Source of the DNA: HGM13006 sp900757695
Lineage (GTDB): Bacteria > Bacillota > Clostridia > Oscillospirales > Oscillospiraceae
Direction: 5' to 3'
Assembly: GCA_959607825.1 (NCBI GenBank)
Contig: CAUHNW010000024.1
Location: 1-43,844 of the forward strand
DNA: 43,844 nucleotides
Each line of letters starts with the position of its first letter. Position 1 is the stretch's first letter. Positions 23,569 through 31,828 of the stretch are shown in pieces. The position numbers and the translations under genes were made by a program. The notes below the pieces were generated by a model. That model made no database searches, was not told the origin of the DNA, and saw only the letters and a program-made list of their open reading frames with translations.

Positions 23569-24174
23569 ATGGCGCTTGCAAACAAATTAGGACTTACCGA
23601 CTCTGCGGAGCTTGCCCGGGAGGAGGAACGGATCAGCAAAAAGAAGGCGCTCTGGCTCTTTGAAAGCGGAACTCTGGACAAGCTGCCGGTGGGAACCTTT
23701 GCATCCCTGGCAGCCATTCACCAATACCTGTTTGCGGACATCTATGCCTTTGCAGGAGCCCTTCGGACCGTGAATCTGGCAAAGGGCAGCTTCCGCTTTG
23801 CGCCCCTGATGTATCTGGAGGCGGCCCTTCAAAATATCGACAAAATGCCCCAAGAGACCTTTGATGAGATCATCGAAAAGTATGTGGAGATGAACATTGC
23901 CCACCCGTTTCGGGAGGGCAACGGCCGCAGTATGCGGATCTGGCTGGATCAGATGCTGAAGCACGGCATTGGTCAGGTGGTGGACTGGAGCCGGGTGGAC
24001 AAGGAGGACTATCTGCTGGCCATGGAGCGCAGTCCCATCAAGGATGTGGAGATCAAGGTGCTGCTGCACGGCGCACTGACCGATGCGGTGGAAAGCCGTG
24101 AGGTGTTCATGAAGGGCATCGACCACAGCTATTACTATGAGGGCTATACCACATTCAAAACAGAGCTGCTGTGA
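23569..24174 (+). CDS. fic: Fic-family AMPylating protein
   Basis: A 201-residue Fic protein. The catalytic loop reads HPFREGNGRSMR (112-123), matching HxFx(D/E)GNGRxxR, with catalytic His112. The preceding FADIYAFAGALRTVNLAKGSFRFAP is the usual flap region. Fic enzymes transfer AMP, or other nucleotides, from ATP to target proteins. I see no clear inhibitory helix with the (S/T)xxxE(G/N) motif within it and no small antitoxin gene beside it, so control may act through transcription or an antitoxin elsewhere. GGAGGGG precedes the ATG and a terminator follows directly. Confidence 0.9.
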   Translation: MALANKLGLTDSAELAREEERISKKKALWLFESGTLDKLPVGTFASLAAIHQYLFADIYAFAGALRTVNLAKGSFRFAPLMYLEAALQNIDKMPQETFDEIIEKYVEMNIAHPFREGNGRSMRIWLDQMLKHGIGQVVDWSRVDKEDYLLAMERSPIKDVEIKVLLHGALTDAVESREVFMKGIDHSYYYEGYTTFKTELL

Positions 24175-24204
24175 AAGGAGCACCCCGGCGGGGGTGCTCC
24201 TTTT
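24174..24204 (+). terminator. Terminator after fic
   Basis: AAAGGAGCACCCC (24174-24186) with 24191-24203 and a 4-base loop; T-run follows. It overlaps the fic stop codon. Confidence 0.88.
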
Positions 24205-24209
24205 CAGCG

Positions 24210-24431
24210 TGTCAAAAAAGCCTCGCAGAGTTTGCTGCCTTAGCAGCAAATAAAATTCAATTCATTTTGTGGAGGGGCGCACCCCAGGGTGGCTTCTCTT
24301 GCCCCTGCGGGGCAATTCACCTTCTGTACACGACACAAAATACACTATAGGACACAAGTGTGTTCTTTGTCCGCCTTAAGCGGACAAAGGGCGTCCCCCA
24401 AGGGGATTTCCTTCGGGCACGCGCAGTGTCC
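24210..24431 (-). repeat. 222-bp structured repeat, copy 2 (inverted)
   Basis: Reverse-complement partner of 17904-18124, with about 16 differences by eye. It keeps the same internal hairpins and the same relative position of a nearby terminator. The hairpin arms are mostly conserved. Confidence 0.85.
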
Positions 24432-24443
24432 GGCAGGAGACTT

Positions 24444-24511
24444 TGTCGAAAAACCCAATAGGTTTTTCGACAGTCTCAAAAGGAGCACCCCGGCGGGGGG
24501 TGCTCCTTTTA
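24444..24511. terminator. Two hairpins between repeat copy 2 and the second flavoprotein gene
   Basis: TGTCGAAAAACC (24444-24455) pairs with 24461-24472. AAAAGGAGCACCCC (24478-24491) pairs with 24497-24510 and has a T-run. The second is nearly the same as the terminator at 24174. Confidence 0.8.
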
Positions 24512-24526
24512 TGGGTCATGGGCATA

Positions 24527-26260
24527 TTACTTTTTGAGATACTCGGCGCAGTTTTCGGCGGAAAGATAGCCGCTGTCTACGGCCCACTGATAGTCCGCAA
24601 AGGCCTTCATCCGGTAGTCGCCGGGCTTGCCTGCATTGGCCTGCACCCCGGAGGCGTTGTCACCGGCGGCATAGAGGCCCGGGATGACCCCCTGCTTGTC
24701 CGCCCGATAGACCTGACATTTGGGATCCACCAGCACGCCGCCGAAGGCCCCGTCGGTGGCCATTTTGCCGAAGACGGCATAGAAGGGGCCGGTCTCGATG
24801 GGGTGGAGATACCGGGGATTCTTGCCGAAGTCCTGATCCACGCCCTTTTCGCACATGTGGTTATAATGGGCAACCTCATGCAGGAAGGGGGCCTTTTCGA
24901 TGCCCGCCTGCTCCGCCAGCTCCTCCAGCGTATCCGCCACGAACAGGGATACGCCGTTGTGGGAGTCCAGCTCCTCCTGAAAATCCCTCCGCCAGCGCTT
25001 TAGGTACTCGCCCTCGATGCCCCCACGGGTGCGGATGCCCTCGTCCATAACGGCCTCCATGCCCGGGGTGTCAAAGATGCTGTAGACCATGCGCCGGGGC
25101 TGGAAGCAGATGGGGGCTGCCCCTGCGCCCATGGCACCCTCGTTATAAAAGCGCTTGCCCTTCAGATTTACGGTCATCTGATTGCCGTTCATCTGGGCGC
25201 AGAAGCCGGCGAAGCTGAAGGGATGGTGCACGGGGCCGAACAGGTTGATGCAGAAGGCGTCATAGTCGAGATAGGCCCCGCAGCTCTCGCCCAGCTCCAC
25301 CACATCGCCGGTGTCCGTGGGGGCGGCGAACCGGTGGACAGGCTCACAGTTGGGGTTCTCCTTCTCGTCCGGGAAGAACCATGGGATAAACCGCCGCAGA
25401 AGGGCATCATTGTGGGTGTAGCTGCCGGAGGAACAGATCACGGCCTTGCATTTGATCCGAACCTCGCCCCCGGGATCCTTGGCAATGACCCCGGAGACCG
25501 CACCGGTTTCATCGGTGAGGATCTTTTTGGCGGCGGTCCGGGTCAAAAGCTCGATGCCGTATTTGGGGAACTGGCGCACCATGGTCTCAATCAGGAAGCT
25601 GCCGCCCTTGCCGGGGCCGATGGAGCCGTCGGTGGACTTTTGGTTGAAGAAGATGCGCTCCTCCGTCAGGCTCCTGACCTGCTTGCCCCGCACCTGAGTC
25701 TCCACCAGATAGGGCTGCACCTGGGGCATCTGAAGGAGCCAGTCGTTGAGGCGCACCCCTGCCGCTTTGGCATTGGCGATGAGGTTCTGATCCAGCTTTT
25801 CAAGGAAGCTCTTATCGGGCATGGGAGGGCCCCCGGGGCCGCCCTCAGGGCCGCCCGGGCCGCCATCGGGGCCGCCGGGTGCGCCGGGGCCACGGATCTC
25901 TCCGTTGGAGATCATAAAGCTGGCAAACCAGCCGCTGCCGCCGTAGCGCTTTGCCTTTTCCAGCACGATGATCTTCTTGCCGGTGAGCTCTGCCAGCTTC
26001 ACCGCCGCCACGGTGCCCCCAGCCCCTGCGCCGATGACCACGCAGTCGGCCTCCAGCTCCTTGGGAGCGTGGGGCATGACCACCTCGGGCTTGCCGGTGT
26101 CAATGGCGCTGACGTTGCAGACCTCCACGCACTTGCCGCATTCCACGCATTTGTCCAGGTCGATCTGGTACTGGGTGCCCACATAGTCGATGGCGTGGGT
26201 GGGACATTCCAGCGCACAGTAGTGACAGCCCAGACAGAAGGGTTTGATCTTGTAAGCCAT
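24527..26260 (-). CDS. Ferredoxin-domain FAD-dependent reductase with a Gly/Pro insert
   Basis: A 577-residue relative of the 18344 protein. Two 4Fe-4S motifs (Cys9, 12, 15, 19 and Cys38, 41, 44, 48) are followed by CVVIGAGAGG (about 73-82) for FAD and a fumarate-reductase-like body with AVICSSGSYTHND and the C-terminal GLYAAGDNASG. The odd part is residues 124-146, a collagen-like run of GPGAPGG and GGPDGG-type units placed right after GGSGWFASFMISNGEI, where the paralogue has no such run; this may be a flexible loop near the flavin. The ATG at 26260 follows GGAAG. No GltD-like partner lies beside it, so it may share the one at 20084. Confidence 0.86.
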   Translation of the reverse strand: MAYKIKPFCLGCHYCALECPTHAIDYVGTQYQIDLDKCVECGKCVEVCNVSAIDTGKPEVVMPHAPKELEADCVVIGAGAGGTVAAVKLAELTGKKIIVLEKAKRYGGSGWFASFMISNGEIRGPGAPGGPDGGPGGPEGGPGGPPMPDKSFLEKLDQNLIANAKAAGVRLNDWLLQMPQVQPYLVETQVRGKQVRSLTEERIFFNQKSTDGSIGPGKGGSFLIETMVRQFPKYGIELLTRTAAKKILTDETGAVSGVIAKDPGGEVRIKCKAVICSSGSYTHNDALLRRFIPWFFPDEKENPNCEPVHRFAAPTDTGDVVELGESCGAYLDYDAFCINLFGPVHHPFSFAGFCAQMNGNQMTVNLKGKRFYNEGAMGAGAAPICFQPRRMVYSIFDTPGMEAVMDEGIRTRGGIEGEYLKRWRRDFQEELDSHNGVSLFVADTLEELAEQAGIEKAPFLHEVAHYNHMCEKGVDQDFGKNPRYLHPIETGPFYAVFGKMATDGAFGGVLVDPKCQVYRADKQGVIPGLYAAGDNASGVQANAGKPGDYRMKAFADYQWAVDSGYLSAENCAEYLKK

Positions 26261-26410
26261 ATGCTATCTTCCTTTCTTTCTTTGGGGGCAGCAACGCAGA
26301 CACATTTTTGCGGTGCTGCCCGGCCGTTTTTTGTAAATTGGGGCGGACTCGGGCCCCGTATGATGGGGTGGTGCCCGGTTGTTCTTTTTAGATTGGTTTG
26401 GATGCGAAAC
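26261..26410. other. Leader region of the second flavoprotein gene
   Basis: Holds the ribosome binding site and presumably the minus-strand promoter. No gene or clear structure is seen. Confidence 0.4.
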
Positions 26411-26578
26411 TAAGGCAATACCGCATGATTCGGCAAGGAGATTTGGCGAGGAATTTTGCGTCACAAATTTGTTGCGAAAACGCCGGAATACTTTGTGTAT
26501 TTCAAGGTTTTCGCAGCGGATTTGTGGGGGAAAAGAACCGCCAAAGCCCGCAGACGCAATTGTGCGGTGTTGCCTTTA
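26411..26578. repeat. MITE-like element, about 168 bp
   Basis: Terminal inverted repeats TAAGGCAATACCGCA on the left and TGCGGTGTTGCCTTTA on the right. Aligning it with the reverse complement of 41306-41469 shows shared ends and a shared internal GGAATACTTTGTGTATTTCA. No coding capacity, so any mobility would need a transposase in trans. Confidence 0.75.
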
Positions 26579-26682
26579 ATTTTACCGCATTTTACCGGAA
26601 AAGGCCAATGCCGATTTTTGCAGTGGGGTATATCAATTATGGTATACAAGGGGAGGGCCCGGCGGGGGGACGCATTATATGG

Positions 26683-27066
26683 TTTGACGGATCACATGAT
26701 CCAACGCCCGACCGGGGCCCCATTTCTGTGCCGACAGAAATGGGGGAAAGAGCGGCCCAAGGGGCCTTCCTTCGGGCGCAATCAAAGGGCCCTTCGCCCA
26801 ATAGGGGCCCCGGGGAAGCCCAGCGTCAGCGGGTTCGCCGGGGAGAGGAGGAGCAGCGGAATGAGCGAGCTTTTGCCCTGAGGCGGAAACAAAGGATGCG
26901 GAGCTTGCGACGATGAGGCGGAGGGATTGATGCTGGGCAGTAACCTTTTGCTTGGCACCGCTCGACTATTTGGCAGCTCATAGTCGGAAACCGCTCCGAA
27001 AAACAGAGTCTTGGGGAGCAATCCCCCAGTCAGCTACGCTGACAGCTCCCTTTACACAAAGGGGCC
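26683..27066. repeat. Mosaic repeat block: modules D, B and A
   Basis: 26683-26766 is module D: TTTGACGGATCACATGATCC, a hairpin, then AAAGAGCGGCCCAAGGGGCC. 26804-26916 is module B: GGGGCCCCGGGGAAGCCCAG to GACGATGA. 26917-27066 is an inverted module A running from GGCGGAGGGATTGATG to CCCTTTACACAAAGGGGCC. ORFs predicted here lack ribosome binding sites and recur wherever the modules do. Confidence 0.75.
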
Positions 27067-27121
27067 TTTGTGCCGTGCGGCAGTGCGTACCGTTTCCCTT
27101 GGCTGCTCAGGTGCGGCAATG

Positions 27122-27325
27122 GGGGCCCCGGGGAAGCCCAGCGTCAGCGGGGAGCAGTGACGGAAGGTATGCACCAAAGCCTCCCTTGTGTAAAGGGAGG
27201 TGGCTCGGCTTTCGGGGCCCCGGGGAAGCCCAGCGTCAGCGGGTTCACTGGGGAGAGGAGGAGCAGCGGAATGAGCGAGCTTTTGCCCTCAAGGCAAAAC
27301 GAGAGATATGGAGCTTGCGACGACG
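27122..27325. repeat. Mosaic repeat block: partial B, half A and full B
   Basis: A truncated module B (27122-27152), one half-A hairpin CCTCCCTTGTGTAAAGGGAGG (about 27180-27200) and a full module B (27214-27325). Module B starts directly in the loop position of the A hairpin, as in the other nested copies. Confidence 0.7.
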
Positions 27326-27488
27326 TGGGCGGAATACGCCCCAAAATGGGCAGATCACTTTCCAGACATTCCCGGGGAAATGGGGTAAAATAGCTACAGC
27401 AGGACGGGGAAGCCCAAGGGGGGAGGCTGAGAGGTAGGTTTTATGGGCGCTTGGGGCAGGCCGGAGCAACGTTTCAAGGAAGCAGGGA

Positions 27489-27729
27489 CGAAGGGCTTGC
27501 ATCCGTTTGCCAAAGCTCCGGCAAAGTCCTGACATTGTTTCACCGGAGTGTGAACAAAGTCCTGACCGTATTTCACCGGAGTGTGAACAAAGTCCGCACA
27601 TTGTTTTGGCGGAGTTTCCACAGAGTTTCCACAGAGTTTGTGCAGAGCTTGCGCAGAGTTTGCGCAGAGTTTCACCAAAGTTTGTTGGAAGTTGGGACAA
27701 GTTTGTTAGAAGTTTGCGCAATGTTTCCG
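27489..27729. repeat. Array of twenty-two 11-bp units upstream of the replisome organiser
   Basis: Cut in 11-base steps, the sequence gives 21 units of 11 bp and one of 10 bp with consensus C-A-R-A-G-T-T-T-N-C-N. Unit position 1 is C in 20 of 22 units. G at position 5 and T at 6-8 recur, best in units 12-18 (CAGAGTTTCCA, CAGAGTTTGCG). The 5' part is a 33-bp higher-order repeat of three units. All frames stay open because the unit lacks stop triplets, so the ORFs across it are artefacts. Position just before the replication gene suggests a phage origin or protein-binding array. Confidence 0.8.
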
Positions 27730-27785
27730 CAAAGGGGAGCGAGAAAGGGGGGATCACCCCACAGAGAAGGAGGGAAAATCAAGGG

Positions 27786-28730
27786 ATGTTGTCATGGATC
27801 AAGGTACAGACGGAGCTGCCGGAGCATCCGAAAATCTACCGGCTCCGGCAGGAGATGAAGTTTCGAAAGAACTTTGAGGCCGTGGGGCTGCTGGTATGCC
27901 TGTGGCTCTGGGCGGCCAACCATGCCCCGGATGGGAAGCTGAGCCGATTTCCCCCGGAAGCCATTGCAAAAGCGGTACAAATCCGGGATGGAGGGCGGCT
28001 TTTGGCGGCCCTGCGGGTCTCGGGATGGGTGGACGAGACCGAGGACGGAGGGCTGAAGCTCCACGACTGGGAGGAGCACGCCTTCGGACTTATGGAGATC
28101 GCAGAGCGGCAAAGGGCCCAGAATCGGGACAGAGTGCGCCGGTATCGTGCCCGGCAGCGGGAGGATGCGGCGCAGCATGCCCATGGGCAGGGGGCGGAAG
28201 GCGGTAATGAAATATGTAACGTTACAGAAACGGAGGGTAACGCCCCCAGAGGAGAGGAGAGGACAGAAGAGGAAAAAAGAGAAGATAGAGAGGAGATGGA
28301 GAGGACAACAACAGGAAGCGGCGGGGCGGGGGACGGGTCGTCGTCCTTGTCGTCCTTGTCCCCGCCCACCAATATACTCAGCGATGAACAGGTGATGGAA
28401 TGGGTACAGGGGCAATTGGAGGCACTGTCTCCCGCAGGAAAGCAGGAGCTTCGGCAGGCACTGAAGGAGCACGGCGGGAAGAAATGCATGGAGGCGGTCT
28501 GCATTGCCATGGATCAGGGCAGGCCCGTATGGCGGTACGTCCGGGGCGTCCTGAACAATTGGCGGGCAGAGGGGCAGTACAGCGGCGCTTCCCCCGCCCC
28601 CGGGGATACCGGAAATGGAGCGCATGCCGGGGGATCCCAGCGGCAGCTTCGGGCCTTTTTGCGGTCCCTGAAGGAGGAGCCGGAGAAACCGGCACAGAAT
28701 ATGGATTTTTGGAAAGGAAAGTTTATATGA
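27786..28730 (+). CDS. Phage replisome organiser (DnaD-like)
   Basis: A 314-residue protein with an N-terminal phage replisome-organiser winged helix (MLSWIKVQTELPEHPKIYRL, then FRKNFEAVGLLVCLWLWAANHAPDGKLSRFPPEAIAKAV), an acidic/Ser-Gly linker (about 150-205) and a C-terminal DnaD-like helical domain (EQVMEWVQGQLEALSPAGKQELRQALKEHG). It should bind the phage origin and recruit the helicase. The ATG at 27786 follows AAGGAGG; the longer frame upstream reads through the 11-bp array. Its stop overlaps the next start (ATGA). The adjacent array is a natural binding target. Confidence 0.72.
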   Translation: MLSWIKVQTELPEHPKIYRLRQEMKFRKNFEAVGLLVCLWLWAANHAPDGKLSRFPPEAIAKAVQIRDGGRLLAALRVSGWVDETEDGGLKLHDWEEHAFGLMEIAERQRAQNRDRVRRYRARQREDAAQHAHGQGAEGGNEICNVTETEGNAPRGEERTEEEKREDREEMERTTTGSGGAGDGSSSLSSLSPPTNILSDEQVMEWVQGQLEALSPAGKQELRQALKEHGGKKCMEAVCIAMDQGRPVWRYVRGVLNNWRAEGQYSGASPAPGDTGNGAHAGGSQRQLRAFLRSLKEEPEKPAQNMDFWKGKFI

Positions 28731-28942
28731 ACACAGAAGAATTGACTTGCAGACTTTCGGACATCCCGCTGGCACGGGGGTGCGGGGGCCGGTGCCACCG
28801 GTGCGGCTGGAATCCGGCGGTGGCGGCACGGCGGAAGGCCGTGATCCGGCGGATGGCGGAGAAGGACGCCCTGTGCTTCTGGGGCGGAAGATCCATGTTT
28901 ACGGAGCCGGAGGAGGTGGAATGGGATGAATCTCAGGGATGA
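28727..28942 (+). CDS. Small cysteine-rich (zinc-ribbon-like) phage protein
   Basis: A 71-residue protein with Cys8 and a CGGRCHRCGW cluster, which could bind zinc. The rest is basic then acidic (ARRKAVIRRMAEKD to EPEEVEWDES). The function is unknown. It is coupled by overlap to both neighbours (ATGA with the gene before, 17 bases with the gene after) and has an AAAGGAAA site. Small Cys-rich proteins at this position are common between replication and late-regulator genes of Firmicute phages. Confidence 0.68.
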   Translation: MNTEELTCRLSDIPLARGCGGRCHRCGWNPAVAARRKAVIRRMAEKDALCFWGGRSMFTEPEEVEWDESQG

Positions 28943-29414
28943 GGCCAAGCGGAGATTGGCGGAGTATCGGTATCGGAAGCACGCAGTGGAGCGGCTCCCC
29001 GAGGAAATTCGCAGGCTGGAGGTCATTGCGGAGCGGATGGGCGCATCGGACTTAGACGGTGACCCCGTACAGGGCGGCGAGAGCAATCAGGAGGATGCGC
29101 TGCTGAAAAATATAGAGGCAAGGGAAATGCTGGCCCGGCGGCTCCGGGACAATGTGGACTGGGTGGAGTGCGTGGAGGATGCACTGAGCGTGCTGACGGA
29201 TGAGGAACAGCTGATTTTGAGAAAGCTGGAGATGAATCCGGAGAGCGGCGGCGTGGAAAGGCTGTGCCAGCTGCTTGGTTTGAAGAAATCCAGATTATAT
29301 CAGCGCAGAGATCAGGCTTTTGCGCATTTTGTAATGTCAATATTTGGTGGAAGTGAGGAGAAGAGTGGAAAAAAAGTGGACGAAATTTCCGTTTTTCGAG
29401 ATCGTGTGGTATAA
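28926..29414 (+). CDS. ArpU/sigma-region-4-like phage late transcription regulator
   Basis: A 162-residue protein. The N-terminal half is a charged coiled coil (AKRRLAEYRYRKHAVERLPE). The C-terminal half resembles sigma factor region 4: ALSVLTDEEQLILRKLEM, then RLCQLLGLKKSRLYQRRDQAFAHF as the helix-turn-helix. ArpU/RinA-type proteins switch on the packaging and structural genes, which fits its place just before the terminase genes. GGAGG precedes the ATG at 28926. It ends the first coupled block. Confidence 0.78.
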   Translation: MNLRDEAKRRLAEYRYRKHAVERLPEEIRRLEVIAERMGASDLDGDPVQGGESNQEDALLKNIEAREMLARRLRDNVDWVECVEDALSVLTDEEQLILRKLEMNPESGGVERLCQLLGLKKSRLYQRRDQAFAHFVMSIFGGSEEKSGKKVDEISVFRDRVV

Positions 29415-29441
29415 TATAAATGAAAGAAAGAACAGAAAGGC

Positions 29442-29476
29442 AGGAGGGAGCACCCGGCGGGGGGCTTCCTCCTTTT
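29442..29476 (+). terminator. Terminator after the late-regulator gene
   Basis: AGGAGGGAGC-CCC on the left pairs, with one or two mismatches, with GGG-GCTTCCTCCT on the right, followed by TTTT. It would isolate the regulator from the structural genes. Confidence 0.7.
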
Positions 29477-29532
29477 CATAACAATTTTTAATATTGGCAC
29501 CCGGCGGGGGAATTTTAGATGGTTCTAAGGGG

Positions 29533-29601
29533 AACGCCCTCCGGGGGCACCATCTTTCTTCTCGTGAAGAAAGATAGTGGAGAAAGACACGCCAAGGGGC
29601 C
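29533..29601 (+). repeat. Module D copy
   Basis: Contains CATCTTTCTTCTCGTGAAGA and then AAGATAGTGGAGAAAGACAC, forming an ATCTTTCTTC...GAAGAAAGAT hairpin, and ends CGCCAAGGGGCC. Nearly the same as 33147-33201. Confidence 0.75.
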
Positions 29602-29624
29602 TGCGGGCCCCATTGGATCCCCTA

Positions 29625-29750
29625 GGTAATGTTTTATAGTGATTTGACGAATCGGTGCAGTACGTGTTCGCATTGGTACTCCGCCCGAATTTTAATCAGA
29701 GGCGGCGTGCTGACGCACTGCTTCCGCCTCTTCGTGCCTACTGCGGGTGC
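29625..29750 (+). repeat. Module C copy 1 (126 bp)
   Basis: Identical by eye to 33337-33462. It contains a GAGGCGG...CCGCCTC stem. The following 70 bases are also related at both places. Confidence 0.85.
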
Positions 29751-29817
29751 GGTGGAATCTTTTGGAGTTACACCATGTATGCCCAATAGTGGGCAGTTCT
29801 GTGCGGCACGCACCAAT

Positions 29818-30116
29818 GGCCCCTTTGTGTAAAGGGGGCTGTCAGCTTTCGGGGCCCTGGCGAAGCCCAGCGTCAGCGGGTTCGCCGGGGAGAGGAGGAG
29901 CAGCGGAATGAGCGAGCTTTTGCCCTCAAGGCAAAACGAGGGATATGAAGCTTGTGACGACGAGAGTGGGGGATTGCTGCAACGCACACATTTTTCTGAC
30001 GCACTTCTCGATTATTCGGCAGCTCATAATCGGAAGCCACTCCGATTACCACCTCTTGGGGAACAATCCCTCCGCCGCCCTATATGGGCGGCACCTCCCT
30101 TTGCACAAGGGAGGCT
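29818..30116 (+). repeat. Module A with nested module B
   Basis: Outer hairpin CCCCTTTGTGTAAAGGGG at the left and CCTCCCTTTGCACAAGGGAGG at the right define module A. In intact copies the left hairpin is followed by CTGTCAGCGAAGCTGAC. Here that small loop is replaced by module B (29851-29963), after which module A resumes at GGGGGATTGCTGC. Confidence 0.75.
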
Positions 30117-30171
30117 TTGGGCGCTCCCGCGCCAGTGGGGGCCCGGTCAGGCGTTGGATCATGCGGCAATG

Positions 30172-30286
30172 GGGGCCCCGGGGAAGCCCAGCGTCAGCGG
30201 GTTCGCTGGGGAGAGGAGGAGCAGCGGAGCGACTGCGCTTTCCGCCCACAAGGCGGAAACAAAGGATGCGGAGCTTGCGACGACGA
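30172..30286 (+). repeat. Module B immediately before the small terminase gene
   Basis: Runs from GGGGCCCCGGGGAAGCCCAG to GCTTGCGACGACGA and ends 16 bases before the terS start, so it forms most of that gene's leader. Confidence 0.75.
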
Positions 30287-30302
30287 AGAAAGGGGATTTA
30301 GA

Positions 30303-30605
30303 ATGGACAACATGGAACAGACGGAACAGCTGGACATCACCCAGCTGGAACAGCAGATGGAGCAGGCGCTGATCCGCCGGGCCGTGGGCTACGACTACAC
30401 CGAGACCCGGCGGGAATGGGCGGAGAAGGAGGGCCAGCGGGTTACGGAAAAGGTCACAGAGCAGCGCCAACATGTGCCCCCGGATCTCCGGGCGCTGATG
30501 TTCTGGCTGAAAAACCGCTGCCCCCAGCGGTGGCGGGACAAGCCCGAGGGGGGCAGGGAGGAGATGGAGGGGCAGGAGATGGTGAAGATTATTGATGATT
30601 TGTAA
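30303..30605 (+). CDS. Phage terminase small subunit
   Basis: A 100-residue protein that would recognise the packaging site. The helical N-terminus (DITQLEQQMEQALIRRAVGY) and the C-terminal ALMFWLKNRCPQRWRDKPE match the end of small terminase subunits of Firmicute phages. The ATG at 30303 has AAAGGGG upstream, right after a module B repeat. It overlaps the large subunit gene by 11 bases, as usual for this pair. Confidence 0.8.
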   Translation: MDNMEQTEQLDITQLEQQMEQALIRRAVGYDYTETRREWAEKEGQRVTEKVTEQRQHVPPDLRALMFWLKNRCPQRWRDKPEGGREEMEGQEMVKIIDDL

Positions 30606-31827
30606 ATTATCCCAATGCATCGGCCGGAGCTTTGAGCCGGTGCACCGGGCCATTCGAAGCGGGGACTTCCACACGTTTCTTCTGGCCGGGGGACGGGGGA
30701 GCCTGAAAAGCTCCTTTGCCTCCATGGAGATGCTGCTTCTGATGATGGAGCACCCGGACATCCACGGGGTGGTGCTCCGGAAGGTGGAAAAGACCCTCCG
30801 GCGCTCGGTATTTGCCCAGTACCAATGGGCGGCGGAGATGCTGGGGCTGGGGGAGCAGGTACGCTTTACCGTAAGCCCCATGGAGATGGAATATCTCCCC
30901 ACGGGCCAGCGGCTGTTATTCCTTGGAGCCGAGGATCCCGGGGCCCTGAAATCCCTGAAGCCCCCCTTCGGGTACTTTGGGCTGATCCATTTTGAGGAAT
31001 GGGATCAGTTCGGGGGCGAAAAAGAGACCCGGAGCATCCGGCAGTCGGTGCTGCGGGGAGGCGACAGGACATGGTGCTTTATGACCTTCAACCCGCCCCT
31101 TGACCGGAACCATTTTGCCAATCGGGCCATGATAAGCCCCGGGGCGGGGCGGTATCTCCACCGGAGCAGCTATCTGGAGGCCCCCAGAAGCTGGCTGGGG
31201 GAGCAGTTCTTCCGGGACGCAGAGGCGCTGCGGCAGGAAAATCCCGCCGCCTACCGCCACGAATATCTGGGAGAGCCCGGAGACCCGGAGGGGAAGATCT
31301 TCCTGAATTTGCAGCTCCGGGAGATCACGGAGCAGGAGCTGCAGGAATTTGACCGGATCTACAACGGCCTGGACTGGGGCTATTATCCCGACCCATGGGC
31401 CTTTAACCGCATGCACTACGACAGCGCCCGCAGGACGCTGTATATTTTTGCGGAAAAGACCCTGTATCGGGCGGGGAACCGGGAGACGGCGGAGGCCCTC
31501 TATGAAATGGGCATCACCGGGGCGGATCGGATCACGGCGGATTCCGCCGAGAAGAAGTCCATCTCCGACTATCGGGACGACGGTCTCGACTGTCAGGGGG
31601 CCAGAAAGGGGCCGGGCAGTGTGGAATATTCCTGCAAATGGCTCCAATCCCTGAAGCGGATCGTCATTGACCCCCGGCGCTGCCCGGACACCGCCAAGGA
31701 ATTTTACGACTACGAATACGACCGGGATCGGGAGGGCAGGCCCCTCCGGGGATATCCCGACCGGAACAACCATCACATCGACGCCGTGCGCTACGCATTG
31801 GAGCCGGTTTGGAGAAGGAGAGGATAG
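30595..31827 (+). CDS. terL: Phage terminase large subunit (PBSX/SPP1-like)
   Basis: A 410-residue packaging ATPase and nuclease. The ATPase has the Walker-A-like loop GGRGSLKSS (32-40) and Walker B region FGLIHFEEWDQF; the RNase-H-fold nuclease has GLDWGYYPDP, ITADSAEKKSISD and the C-terminal NNHHIDAVRYALE. These are the acidic residues expected for metal-dependent cleavage, so it looks intact. The ATG at 30595 is inside the end of the small subunit gene; a TTG three bases earlier is possible. The portal gene starts two bases after the stop. Confidence 0.92.
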   Translation: MICKLSQCIGRSFEPVHRAIRSGDFHTFLLAGGRGSLKSSFASMEMLLLMMEHPDIHGVVLRKVEKTLRRSVFAQYQWAAEMLGLGEQVRFTVSPMEMEYLPTGQRLLFLGAEDPGALKSLKPPFGYFGLIHFEEWDQFGGEKETRSIRQSVLRGGDRTWCFMTFNPPLDRNHFANRAMISPGAGRYLHRSSYLEAPRSWLGEQFFRDAEALRQENPAAYRHEYLGEPGDPEGKIFLNLQLREITEQELQEFDRIYNGLDWGYYPDPWAFNRMHYDSARRTLYIFAEKTLYRAGNRETAEALYEMGITGADRITADSAEKKSISDYRDDGLDCQGARKGPGSVEYSCKWLQSLKRIVIDPRRCPDTAKEFYDYEYDRDREGRPLRGYPDRNNHHIDAVRYALEPVWRRRG

Positions 31828-31828
31828 C

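Noticed and set aside
26700..27400. Proteins with recurrent SSLIPLLLLSPANPLTLGF and GAPGKPSVSGF segments at many loci
   Set aside because: These are translations of module B in different frames. They recur only with the repeat and lack ribosome binding sites.
27489..27729. CRISPR array
   Set aside because: Units are 11 bp with no unique spacers and there are no cas genes nearby.
27451..27858. ORFs on both strands across the 11-bp array, with 11-residue periodic proteins
   Set aside because: An 11-bp repeat without stop triplets leaves all frames open and gives periodic peptides automatically. No ribosome binding site supports any of them.
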